The translations under genes were made by a program, and so were the position numbers. From an uncultured Actinomycetes bacterium (GTDB taxonomy: Bacteria; Actinomycetota; Acidimicrobiia; Acidimicrobiales; SZUA-35), in contig CADEDH010000022.1 of the NCBI GenBank assembly GCA_902826025.1, positions 43,230-84,687 on the forward strand: 41,458 nucleotides of DNA, read 5' to 3'. The notes beneath the pieces were generated by a model. That model saw nothing but the letters and a program-made list of their open reading frames with translations, was not told the origin of the DNA and made no database searches. Below, piece by piece: positions 8,118 to 15,966 of this stretch (within the stretch, counting starts at the first letter, position 1; the number at the start of each line of letters is the position of its first letter).

Positions 8118-9206
8118 ATGGACCACTACGACCAGCTCCCCGGCCAGAACGACCCGGTGACGGTGTCGGGCCGTGTCACGACGGCCAAGACGAAGCGCTA
8201 CCTCGTGGTGGCCGGGGTGCTGGCCGGCGGTGTGACCCTCGGTGCCCTGTTCAGCCCGATCGGCTTGGCCAGCGCCCAGCAGGGCGAATCGGGCACGTCG
8301 GCGGCCGAGGGCGGCGAGTCGACACCCACTACTCAGGCCCCGGCCACCGACGAGTCCACGCCGGGCACCGACGCCCCGAGCGGGGGCAACGCCGACTGGC
8401 CCGCCGATGGCAAGGGCAAGGGCGATCATCATGGCCGCGGCGGCCACCACGGGTTGCGGGGCGCCACCGACGAGCTGGCCACGGTGCTCGGCCTGACCAG
8501 CGAGGAGCTGTGGAGCCAGCTGGCCGAGGGCAAGAGCCTGGGCGAGATCGCCGACGCCCAGGGCGTGAGCCGCGACGTAGTGACCGACGCCTTGACCAAG
8601 CGCCTGGCCGACCACCTGGCCGACGAAGTGGCCGAAGGCGATCTGACCCAGAGCGAGGCCGACTCGAAGCTGGCCGAGGCCAAGGACGCCGTGGCCTCGA
8701 TGATCGATCAGGGCTGGGGCGACTGGACCGGCGGCGGCTGGGGTAGCGGCGACGGCATGGGACGGGGATGGCACGACCACGGCGGTCCGGGCCTCGGCCA
8801 CCGCGGTGAGCTCCAGAGCCTGGCCGAGTCGCTCGGCATCGAACTCGACCAGCTCCGGACCGACGTGATGGGCGGCAAGACCGTCGCCGAGGCGGCTGCC
8901 GCCCAGGGCGTGAGCGCCGACGATCTCGCTGCCGCCCTCGAAACCAAGGCCACCGAGCACATCGATGAGGCCCTGGCCGCCGGCCGTATCGACCAGGCCA
9001 GGGCCGACGAGCTCAAGGCCGGGCTCGACGCCAGGATCGATGATCTGATCAACGGCACGGCCGACGATCTGGGCGGCCACGGCTGGGGTGGCGGCCCCGG
9101 CTGGGGCGGTATGGGCGGCGGCCACCACAACAACGGCAGGCACTCCGAAGACGGTCAGAGCGGCTCGGGTGGGGGTGAGACCCAGCAGTCGAGCTTTCAG
9201 GCCTGA
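8118..9206 (+). CDS. Membrane-anchored or secreted protein with two copies of an alpha-helical 'EIADAQGV' module
   Basis: A 362-residue protein from the ATG at 8118 (MDHYDQLPGQND). A hydrophobic segment at about residues 35-55 (YLVVAGVLAGGVTLGALF) ends in an ASAQ-like cleavage site. A Thr/Pro/Gly linker follows. Two diverged copies of one helical module lie at about 120-196 and 231-313. Each has 'LGL/I..EEL/DQL...GKS/T(L/V)(G/A)E.A.AQGVS.D' and then helices ending in Asp/Ile. Between and after them are Gly/His/Trp-rich tracts (GGHGWGGGPGWGGMGGGHH) that could bind metal or be flexible. Such repeats are common in actinobacterial exported proteins of unknown role. The function is unknown. Confidence 0.75.
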   Translation: MDHYDQLPGQNDPVTVSGRVTTAKTKRYLVVAGVLAGGVTLGALFSPIGLASAQQGESGTSAAEGGESTPTTQAPATDESTPGTDAPSGGNADWPADGKGKGDHHGRGGHHGLRGATDELATVLGLTSEELWSQLAEGKSLGEIADAQGVSRDVVTDALTKRLADHLADEVAEGDLTQSEADSKLAEAKDAVASMIDQGWGDWTGGGWGSGDGMGRGWHDHGGPGLGHRGELQSLAESLGIELDQLRTDVMGGKTVAEAAAAQGVSADDLAAALETKATEHIDEALAAGRIDQARADELKAGLDARIDDLINGTADDLGGHGWGGGPGWGGMGGGHHNNGRHSEDGQSGSGGGETQQSSFQA

Positions 9207-9232
9207 TCCCACCCCGACATCTCGATCGGGTT

Positions 9233-9258
9233 CCGCCGTTCCCCCTCTCCAACGGCGG
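9233..9258 (+). terminator. Hairpin after the repeat-module protein
   Basis: CCGCCGTT (9233-9240) pairs with AACGGCGG (9251-9258) around a pyrimidine-only loop (CCCCCTCTCC). It lies 26 bases past the stop and is a probable terminator. Confidence 0.55.
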
Positions 9259-9434
9259 GCCTGATCGACAGCGCTGGTTCCCCAACTCAGCGCTACCCGC
9301 AGCCCCGGCGTACCCCTCGCTCCGGGGCTGCGGCGCGCTGGAACATCGGGCGCTCCGGCCCCCGGTGCCGGCGCCGACGATGGGCGGAACGCCGCCTTCT
9401 GGCCCCTCCGCTCCCGGGTCGTACACTCGGCGGG

Positions 9435-11201
9435 GTGAGACGACTTCGGGTGGCCTGCTGCCAGTTCAACCCCACGGTCGGCGACCTCGACGGCAACCTG
9501 GCGGGCATGATCCGGTTCCTGGAACGGGCCGAGGCCGCCGGGGCTGACGTGGCCGTCTTCCCCGAGCTGTCGGTCACCGGCTACCCGCCCGAGGACCTGG
9601 TGCTCAAGCCCCGTTTCGTGGAGGACAACCTGGACGTGCTCCATGCCGTGGCCGCCCGGGCCGGCGAGTGCGCCGTGGTGGTGGGGTTCGTCGACCTCGA
9701 TCGTGACCTGTTCAACGGGGCTGCCCTGTGCCACCGGGGCCGGGTGGCATTGCGGTACCACAAGCGGCTCCTGCCCAACTACGCCGTGTTCGACGAGCAG
9801 CGCTACTTCTCCCGGGGCCAGGAGCCTCTCCGGCTGGTGGAGCTGAAGGGGGTCAAGATCGGTCTGTCGATCTGCGAGGACGCCTGGAGCCCCACCGGCC
9901 CCATCGCCGAGCTGGGCCGGGGCGGGGCCGAGGTCGTGCTCAACCTCAACGGGAGCCCGTTCCACGCCGGCAAGCAGCAGGCCCGGGAGACCATGCTCAG
10001 CACCCGGGCCGCTGACGCCTCGGTGCACCTGGTGTACGTGAATCAGGTCGGGGGCCAGGACGAGCTGGTGTTCGACGGTGGATCGATCATCGTCGACGCC
10101 CACGGCCAGGTGGTCACCCGGGCCCCGCTGTTCAGCGAGCACCTGCTGGTGTGCGACATCGACGTGCCCGCCCTGTACCGCAAGCGCCGGCTCGATCCCC
10201 GAGGTCAGTTCGAGCCCCTGGCCGCCCTACCCGTGATCGACCTCGATCCCGGGGGTCCGGGCGACGCCACGTCGAGTGAGGCCCGGGAGCGGCCGGAGCT
10301 GGAAGGCATGGCTACCGGGGCGCCGCTCGTTCCGCCGGCCGTTCCCATCCCCGACGAGCTGGAGCAGATCTGGAAGGCCCTGGTGCTCGGCACCCGGGAC
10401 TATGTGACCAAGAACGGTTTCACCGACGTGGGCGTGGCCGTGTCGGGTGGGATCGACTCCTCGATCGTGGCCGCCATCGCCGTGGACGCCCTGGGACCGG
10501 AACGGGTGCACGGGGTGCTGATGCCCAGTCGCTTCTCGTCCGAGCACTCGATCTCCGACGCCGAGGCGCTGTGCCGCAACCTGGGGATGGAGCACCGGAT
10601 GATCCCCATCGAGGCGGCCCATGCCGCCCTCCTGGGGATGCTGGAACCCAGCTTCGAGGGGCTGAACCCCGATACCACCGAGGAGAACCTCCAGAGCCGC
10701 ATCCGCGGCGTGCTGATGATGGCCCTGTCGAACAAGCTGGGCTGGCTCATCCTCACCACCGGCAACAAGTCGGAGACCTCGGTGGGCTACTCCACCCTCT
10801 ACGGCGACACCGCCGGCGGGTTCGCCGTGGTGAAGGACGTGCCCAAGGTCCTCATCTACGACCTGTGCCAGTGGAAGAACGGCGACGCCGGGCGGATCGT
10901 GATCCCGGAGAGCGTGATCACGAAGCCGCCCTCGGCCGAGCTTCGTCCCGATCAACGTGACGACCAGAGCCTGCCGCCCTACGAGACGCTCGACCCGATC
11001 CTCGAGGGCTACGTGGAGGGCGATCTCACCCGGTCCGACCTGATCGCGGCGGGCCACGACCCGGCGGTCGTCGACCGGATCGTCCGCCTGGTCGACGTGG
11101 CCGAGTACAAGCGGCGCCAGAACCCGCCCGGGATCCGCATCTCCCCCAAGGCCTTCGGCCGCGATCGCCGCGTCCCCATCACCAACCGCTACCGGGGATA
11201 G
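9435..11201 (+). CDS. nadE: Glutamine-dependent NAD+ synthetase
   Basis: A 588-residue two-domain enzyme that makes NAD+ from nicotinate adenine dinucleotide, ATP and glutamine. The N-terminal nitrilase-type glutaminase has the Glu-Lys-Cys triad: E44 in FPELSVTGYPPEDL, K110 in YHKRLLPNYAVFDE, and C147 in LSICEDAW. The C-terminal ATP pyrophosphatase domain carries the P-loop SGGIDSS at 337-343 and the GNKSETSVGYSTLYGD loop. It starts at a GTG directly before RRLRVACCQFNP, the expected first strand. With the neighbouring glutamine synthetases it is a glutamine consumer, but nothing shows co-regulation. Confidence 0.96.
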   Translation: MRRLRVACCQFNPTVGDLDGNLAGMIRFLERAEAAGADVAVFPELSVTGYPPEDLVLKPRFVEDNLDVLHAVAARAGECAVVVGFVDLDRDLFNGAALCHRGRVALRYHKRLLPNYAVFDEQRYFSRGQEPLRLVELKGVKIGLSICEDAWSPTGPIAELGRGGAEVVLNLNGSPFHAGKQQARETMLSTRAADASVHLVYVNQVGGQDELVFDGGSIIVDAHGQVVTRAPLFSEHLLVCDIDVPALYRKRRLDPRGQFEPLAALPVIDLDPGGPGDATSSEARERPELEGMATGAPLVPPAVPIPDELEQIWKALVLGTRDYVTKNGFTDVGVAVSGGIDSSIVAAIAVDALGPERVHGVLMPSRFSSEHSISDAEALCRNLGMEHRMIPIEAAHAALLGMLEPSFEGLNPDTTEENLQSRIRGVLMMALSNKLGWLILTTGNKSETSVGYSTLYGDTAGGFAVVKDVPKVLIYDLCQWKNGDAGRIVIPESVITKPPSAELRPDQRDDQSLPPYETLDPILEGYVEGDLTRSDLIAAGHDPAVVDRIVRLVDVAEYKRRQNPPGIRISPKAFGRDRRVPITNRYRG

Positions 11202-11308
11202 CCGGTGGAGGGAGAACTGCCCCTGGTCGGGAGCGGATCGAGACGGTATCCACCACACCTGTACCCCCTTCGCTATCATGAGCGGCCTGGCGGGTGGCCG
11301 GTGAATAC

Positions 11309-12526
11309 ATGCGTCTTTTTGAGTGCCTGAAGTCCCGCAGTCGCCTCCGTATCTTCGGCGCGTGCCTGGCGCTCTTCGTGGTTTCCACATCCACCGTGCC
11401 CAGCTCGGCCGACCTCAAGCAGGAGCTGGAGAAGCTGCGCGAGCAGCAACAGCAGGTCCAGGAACAGAAGAAGCAGAAGGCGGCCGAGGTCGACGCCGCC
11501 TCGGCCGAGACGGGTGACATCAGCTCCGCTCTCGAGGTGCTGAACGCTTCGGTGAACGAGCAGGCGGCCAAGGTGGCCGACGCCACCCAGCAACTGAAGG
11601 CGGCCGAGGCCCGCCACGACGCTGCGGTGGAGGCCGTGCTGTCCCAGTCGTCATTGATCACGGACCTGGAGGGCAAGCTCCAGGCGACGGCCATCAACTC
11701 CTTCGTGACCCGGGACGACACCCGTTCGCCCATTTTCGAGGGGGTCGACCCCAACAAGGCGGTGCGGATGCAGTCGCTCACCGAGGCCGTCACCGAAAGC
11801 GGGGTCAGCGTGGCCGACCAGCTGCGCGACGCCAAGGAAGACCTGGAGATCGAGCAGGCCGAGGCCGGTTCGGCCCAGCAGGAGGCGGCCGACCTGAAGA
11901 CCCAGCTCGACGCCGAGTTGGCCGAGCTCCAGACCCGTCAGGACGAGCACCAGGACATGCTCGACGCCGCCGAGGCACGGCTGGAGCGGGAGCTGGCCGA
12001 GGCGGCCGCCCTGTCCGATCTGGACAAGACGCTGTCCGACAAGATCGTGGCCACGAACGCCGAGCTGGCCCGTCAGGCGGCGGCCCGCAAGCGCAACCCG
12101 GCCCCGTCCAAGGGCTCGGTCGGGTTCCCGGCGGCCGCCGACATCGTGCAGGTGCGGGGCTTCTGGGTCCACAAGAGCATCGCCGAGAACCTCGATCAGA
12201 TGCTGGGGGCGGCCGAGGCCGACGGGATCCGCTTCGGGGGAGGGGGCTACCGCAACTCCCAGAACCAGATCGCGCTGCGCAAGGCCCACTGCGGCTCCAG
12301 CCAGTACGCCATCTACCAGATGCCGGCGTCCCAGTGCAGCCCCCCCACGGCCCGTCCCGGCCAGTCGATGCACGAGCAGGGCCTGGCCATCGACTTCACC
12401 TACAACGGCGGCATCATCGGCAGCCGTTCCAGCGCCGGCTACAAGTGGCTGGCCGCCCACGCTCAGAAGTACGGCTTCCACAACCTGCCGTCGGAGCCGT
12501 GGCACTGGTCGGTGAACGGCAACTGA
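11309..12526 (+). CDS. Secreted coiled-coil protein with C-terminal M15 (VanY-type) D-Ala-D-Ala carboxypeptidase domain
   Basis: A 405-residue exported protein. The ATG at 11309 begins a signal peptide (hydrophobic core FGACLALFVVSTSTV). A GTG at 11294 would add five residues. Residues about 33-260 are long Lys/Glu/Gln/Ala-rich coiled coils like those of FtsX-activated or EnvC/RipA-type cell wall hydrolases. The last 110 residues are an M15B/VanY-like zinc peptidase with SMHEQGLAIDF (H355, D362) and EPWHW (H399) as zinc ligands. It probably trims peptidoglycan stem peptides, with the coiled coil holding or regulating the enzyme at the envelope. No activating partner gene lies beside it. Confidence 0.85.
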   Translation: MRLFECLKSRSRLRIFGACLALFVVSTSTVPSSADLKQELEKLREQQQQVQEQKKQKAAEVDAASAETGDISSALEVLNASVNEQAAKVADATQQLKAAEARHDAAVEAVLSQSSLITDLEGKLQATAINSFVTRDDTRSPIFEGVDPNKAVRMQSLTEAVTESGVSVADQLRDAKEDLEIEQAEAGSAQQEAADLKTQLDAELAELQTRQDEHQDMLDAAEARLERELAEAAALSDLDKTLSDKIVATNAELARQAAARKRNPAPSKGSVGFPAAADIVQVRGFWVHKSIAENLDQMLGAAEADGIRFGGGGYRNSQNQIALRKAHCGSSQYAIYQMPASQCSPPTARPGQSMHEQGLAIDFTYNGGIIGSRSSAGYKWLAAHAQKYGFHNLPSEPWHWSVNGN

Positions 12527-12592
12527 GGCGTTCGGTCGTTCAGGCCGGAGCCGGTTGCTGCGGCCCCGGAGCGCTGGGCTATCGTCGCTCCG

Positions 12593-13243
12593 ATGTCAGA
12601 TCCCAGCTCGCCCCGTGCGGCGTTGGCCCCCTGGGACCGCCGCGACCTGCCCAGCGCCTTCACCGTGGAGGAGACGGCGAGCCGGGTGGGGCACTACAAG
12701 TGGATCGAGATGCGGATCTTCGAGCTGATGGGGGGCTGGGTGGCGGCGGTGCCCGAGCCCGACATCAAGCTGCGGCTCGGCACCCACTGCTACCACCACG
12801 CCTTCCACGCCGAGCTGTGGCACAAGCGGCTGCCCGAGCTGCGGGACATGAACCCTGAGCGTCTCACCCGGCCGGCGAACCCCGAGATGGAGGCGTTCGT
12901 GGTGGCCATGGGAGACCCCTACGCCCCAGGTGAGTCGATCGAGAAGCTGGTGGGCCTGTACCGGGTGCTGCTGCCCCACCTGGTGGCGGCGTACACCTAC
13001 CACCGGAACAACGCCAACCAGATCACCGACGCCCCCACCATCCGCGCGCTCGAGTTGTGCCTCCGTGACGACATGGAGGAGTGGCGGGAGGGGGAGATGA
13101 TCCTGCAGTCGCTGATCACCACGCCCGACGACGTCGACCGGGCCGCTGCCCGCCAGGCCGAGCTGGCCAAGCTCATGGTGGCGGCCGGTGGCGTGGTGGG
13201 CCCCGATTCGATCGGCGCCTTCGAGCTCGGCGACGACACCTAG
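12593..13243 (+). CDS. Ferritin-like (helical di-metal candidate) protein
   Basis: A 216-residue, mostly helical soluble protein without a signal peptide. It has spaced acidic and histidine residues on predicted helices: HYKWIEMRIFELMGGW, HCYHHAFHAELWHKRLPE, YTYHRNNAN and LRDDMEEWREGEMIL. E/H pairs of this kind in four helices resemble ferritin-like di-iron proteins, and helix 2 carries an HxxxHxE pattern. I cannot name the family with certainty. A metal-dependent oxidase or oxygenase role is inference only. It sits alone, 66 bp after the M15 peptidase gene. Confidence 0.6.
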   Translation: MSDPSSPRAALAPWDRRDLPSAFTVEETASRVGHYKWIEMRIFELMGGWVAAVPEPDIKLRLGTHCYHHAFHAELWHKRLPELRDMNPERLTRPANPEMEAFVVAMGDPYAPGESIEKLVGLYRVLLPHLVAAYTYHRNNANQITDAPTIRALELCLRDDMEEWREGEMILQSLITTPDDVDRAAARQAELAKLMVAAGGVVGPDSIGAFELGDDT

Positions 13244-13500
13244 CTGGGAGCCGCTCCGTCGGGGTAGTGTGTACAACACCCGACATCCAGCTCACTCCAG
13301 GGCTCAAGTCGGGGAGCCGCCTCACCGAAACTACAGTGCCGTAGTTGCAAGTAGCGGTCCGAGGTGCCATGGCGTTAGCCAGAACCACCCCGGTACACTT
13401 GTACAGCACAACATGGCAGCGGGTTGGCTAGCCTCCGGGACAGTCAGCAGGTGCCTCGACGGGGCAATCGGCCTCGCCGTAAGACGAGAGGTTGGATTCC

Positions 13501-14436
13501 TTGGCCAAGGAACGCGTCGAGCGAGACGAGGAAGACCTCGTCCGGCTTTACCTCACCGACATCGGTCAATACCCGCTGCTCACGAAGGAAGACGAAGTCC
13601 GGCTGGCCCAGGCCATCGAGAAGGGCAAGGAAGCGGCGGAGGAACTCGAAGCCGACGCCGACCTTTCTCCCACCCGCAAGCGCGAGCTACGGCGCGTCGC
13701 CCGCAAGGGCCGGGACGCCGAGCGGACGTTCGTGCAGTCGAACCTGCGGCTGGTGGTGTCTATCGCCAAAAAGTACCAGGCTTCGGGCCTCCCACTGTTG
13801 GATCTCATCCAGGAAGGCAACCTGGGTCTGATGCACGCCGTCGAGAAGTTCGACTGGCGCAAGGGCTTCAAGTTCTCGACCTACGCCACCTGGTGGATCC
13901 GCCAGGCCATCACCCGGGGCATCGCCAACACCGGGCGCACCATCCGGCTCCCGGTCCACGCCGGCGACACCCTGGCCCGCCTCCAGAAGGCTCGGGCCCG
14001 GCTGGAGCTCAAGTACGGGCGGCCGGCCACGCTGTCCGAGCTGGCGGCCGAGGTCGAAATGCCGGAAGACAAGGTGACCGAGGCGCTTCGCTTCGCCGCC
14101 GAGCCGCTGTCGCTGTCGGAGCCCCTGCGGGAAGACGGCGACGCCGAGCTGGGTGACGTGGTGGAAGACCGCTCGGCCGACTCGCCGTTCGAGGTGGCGG
14201 CCACGGCTCTGCTGCCGGAGGAGATCTCCCGGCTGCTGGCCCCGCTCGACGAGCGGGAGCGCGAGATCCTGAAGCTGCGCTTCGGGCTGGATCGGGGCGA
14301 GCCCCGCACCCTGGAAGAGGTGGGGGAGTACTTCAACCTCACCCGGGAGCGGATCCGCCAGATCGAGGCCCGGGCCATGTCGAAGCTCCGGCACCCGTCG
14401 TCCGACACCGGCGCCCGGGATCTCCTCGCCGTCTGA
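13501..14436 (+). CDS. RNA polymerase sigma factor, sigma-70 family group 1/2 (RpoD/SigB-like)
   Basis: A 311-residue sigma factor with all promoter-recognition regions and no long acidic region 1.1, which suggests a group 2 (non-essential primary-like) sigma. Region 1.2 is at about 10-45 (LYLTDIGQYPLLTKEDEV). Region 2 includes QSNLRLVVSIAKKY, DLIQEGNLGLMHAVEKFDW and the -10-reading YATWWIRQAI. Region 4 holds the -35-reading helix-turn-helix, LEEVGEYFNLTRERIRQIE. GAGAGG at 13486-13491 abuts the TTG at 13492 but lies nine bases before the TTG at 13501, so 13501 is preferred. If this genome has no longer RpoD elsewhere, it could be the housekeeping factor. Confidence 0.9.
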   Translation: MAKERVERDEEDLVRLYLTDIGQYPLLTKEDEVRLAQAIEKGKEAAEELEADADLSPTRKRELRRVARKGRDAERTFVQSNLRLVVSIAKKYQASGLPLLDLIQEGNLGLMHAVEKFDWRKGFKFSTYATWWIRQAITRGIANTGRTIRLPVHAGDTLARLQKARARLELKYGRPATLSELAAEVEMPEDKVTEALRFAAEPLSLSEPLREDGDAELGDVVEDRSADSPFEVAATALLPEEISRLLAPLDEREREILKLRFGLDRGEPRTLEEVGEYFNLTRERIRQIEARAMSKLRHPSSDTGARDLLAV

Positions 14437-14465
14437 GTCTGCTTCAACCTTTTCAAATCTTTCGA

Positions 14466-14520
14466 TCCGGATCTGTGACCTGGTGTGCTGGAATCCAGCA
14501 CCCGGGGTCACAGATCCCGG
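14466..14520. repeat. Long two-part inverted repeat downstream of the sigma factor
   Basis: GGATCTGTGACC (14469-14480) pairs perfectly with GGTCACAGATCC (14506-14517). An inner GTGCTGG (14484-14490) pairs with CCAGCAC (14494-14500) around AAT. The outer CCG flanks also pair with one bulge. The arms total about 22 bp. The only T run on the right is GGTTTT, so it may be a terminator, but it is longer and more ordered than the other terminators here. Confidence 0.75.
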
Positions 14521-14560
14521 TGGTTTTGGGTTCGGGGGCCGGAAACGGTCAGGATCTGGT

Positions 14561-15784
14561 ATGTCCACTGACCTGACGGGAGCCGGTGTGGCCCGCATGA
14601 GCCACGACGAAGTGGTCGACTGGGCCCGCTCGATGGTGCCGCGGCTGGCGGTGCGGGCGGCCGAGGCCGAGCAGCTCCGGTACCTGCCCGAGGCCACGAT
14701 CGCCGACTGCGACGCCGCCGGCATCTGGCGCCTGGTGGTGCCACCCGACCAGGGCGGGTTCGGCCTGGGACTCCGGTCACTGTGCGAGATGACCCGCACG
14801 CTGGCCCAGGGCTGCATGTCGACGGCGTGGACGGTGTCGTTCCTCACGCTCCACAACTGGTTCGTGTACCGGGCTGACGCCGCGGTGCAGGCCGCCGTTC
14901 TGGGCGACAGGACCTGGATACGGTTGGCCACCCCGCTAGCCCCCGGCGGGGAGGCGGTGCCGGTGGACGGCGGGTACCGCCTCACCGGGCGGTGGCAGTG
15001 GGCCACCGGGATCCTGCACAGCGACTGGGTGTCGGTGATGGCCTTCGTGCCGCCCGGGCCCGACGCCCCGGAAGGCACGCCCCCCAAGCCCCGGGTGCTG
15101 CTGGCCCCCGTGGGCGACGTTGAGGTGATCGACGTGTGGCACGTCTCGGGCATGCGGGCCACCGGCAGCCACGACGTGGCCGCCGACGGCCTGTTCGTGC
15201 CCGACGACCACACCATGAGCGTGGAGGACCTGCGGGGGGAGGACACGGCCGGGGCCCGGCTTCGGCCCGAGCTGCCGTTCCTGCGCTACCCGATGTCGTC
15301 GGTGCTCACCCTCTACGCAGCGGCAACCGCCGTGGGCGGGGCCGAGGCGGCGGTGGCCGGCTTCCGGGATCTGGTGGCCACCCGCCTGTTGCCCCACACG
15401 CCGGGCCAGCCCCAGGGCGAGCTGGCCACGAGCCAGGCCCGCCTGGGCGAGGCCCTGGCCACGGTGGGGGCGGCCCGGGCCGTGTGGTCGGCCGCCATCG
15501 ACGATCTGTGCTCGGTGTACGACGCCGGCGGCTCGATTCCCCGGCCTGAGCGGGCCCGGTTCCGCCTGGCCGCCGCCCACGCTGTGAAGCTGGCGCGCGA
15601 GGCGGTGGAGATCTGCGGCGTCGGCGCCGGAGCCAGCCGCTACTTCGACCATGAGCCCTTCCAGCGCATCGAGCGAGACCTGGCCATGCTCAAGGGCCAC
15701 GTGGTGTTCGACTGGGACCGGGTCACGGAGCTGGCCGGCCGCATGGCCCTCGGCCAGGCTCCGAGCCCGATCGACATGCTCTGA
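14561..15784 (+). CDS. Acyl-CoA-dehydrogenase-fold flavin-dependent oxygenase or dehydrogenase (HsaA/class D monooxygenase-like)
   Basis: A 407-residue protein from the ATG at 14561 (AGGA 7 bases upstream). The N-terminal helical domain includes PEATIADCDAAGIWRLVVP, like HsaA/HpaB-C2-type hydroxylases ('...l.eaGl.rl..P...GG'). The middle beta domain has GGYRLTGRWQWATGI and SGMRATGSHDVAADGLFVP. The C-terminal helical domain ends with FQRIERDLAMLKGHVVFDWD, where true acyl-CoA dehydrogenases carry a different active-site end and class D monooxygenases have an H-V-x-F/D pattern. It most likely uses reduced flavin from a separate reductase. The substrate is unknown and no reductase gene adjoins it. 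The stop codon is the first base triplet of the repeat element that follows. Confidence 0.8.
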   Translation: MSTDLTGAGVARMSHDEVVDWARSMVPRLAVRAAEAEQLRYLPEATIADCDAAGIWRLVVPPDQGGFGLGLRSLCEMTRTLAQGCMSTAWTVSFLTLHNWFVYRADAAVQAAVLGDRTWIRLATPLAPGGEAVPVDGGYRLTGRWQWATGILHSDWVSVMAFVPPGPDAPEGTPPKPRVLLAPVGDVEVIDVWHVSGMRATGSHDVAADGLFVPDDHTMSVEDLRGEDTAGARLRPELPFLRYPMSSVLTLYAAATAVGGAEAAVAGFRDLVATRLLPHTPGQPQGELATSQARLGEALATVGAARAVWSAAIDDLCSVYDAGGSIPRPERARFRLAAAHAVKLAREAVEICGVGAGASRYFDHEPFQRIERDLAMLKGHVVFDWDRVTELAGRMALGQAPSPIDML

Positions 15785-15955
15785 TTTGCGGGGGCTGGCG
15801 CCCCCGACGGCGGCAAGCCGCCTCCCCCATCTCCGGCGGGGGCCCCAACCCCGCCGGGCGGCAAGCCGTCTCCCCCATCTCCGGCGGGGGCCCCAACCCC
15901 GTCGGCGGCAAGCCGCCTCCCCCATCTCCGGCGGGGGCCCCAACCCCGCCGGGTT
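15782..15955. repeat. Dispersed multi-hairpin element, copy 2, with a 3x tandem 47-48-bp array
   Basis: It fills the gap between two convergent genes. It starts at the flavoprotein stop codon (TGATTTGCGGGGGCTGGCG...) with a GGGGGC/GCCCCC hairpin. Three tandem copies of a 47-48-bp unit follow; 'CGGCAAG' recurs at 15811, 15859 and 15906. Each unit has GGCGG-CAAG-CCGCC, the linker CTCCCCCATCTCCGG and the stem CGGCGGGG/CCCCGCCG. Copy 2 has compensating or single-base changes (GCCGTC). It probably ends transcription from both sides. Confidence 0.85.
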
Positions 15956-15966
15956 CGGGAGCAGGG

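Noticed and set aside
7980-10142. 720-residue minus-strand ORF opposite the repeat-module protein and nadE
   Set aside because: High-GC antisense shadow: no family sense, and both strands' known genes explain the open frame.
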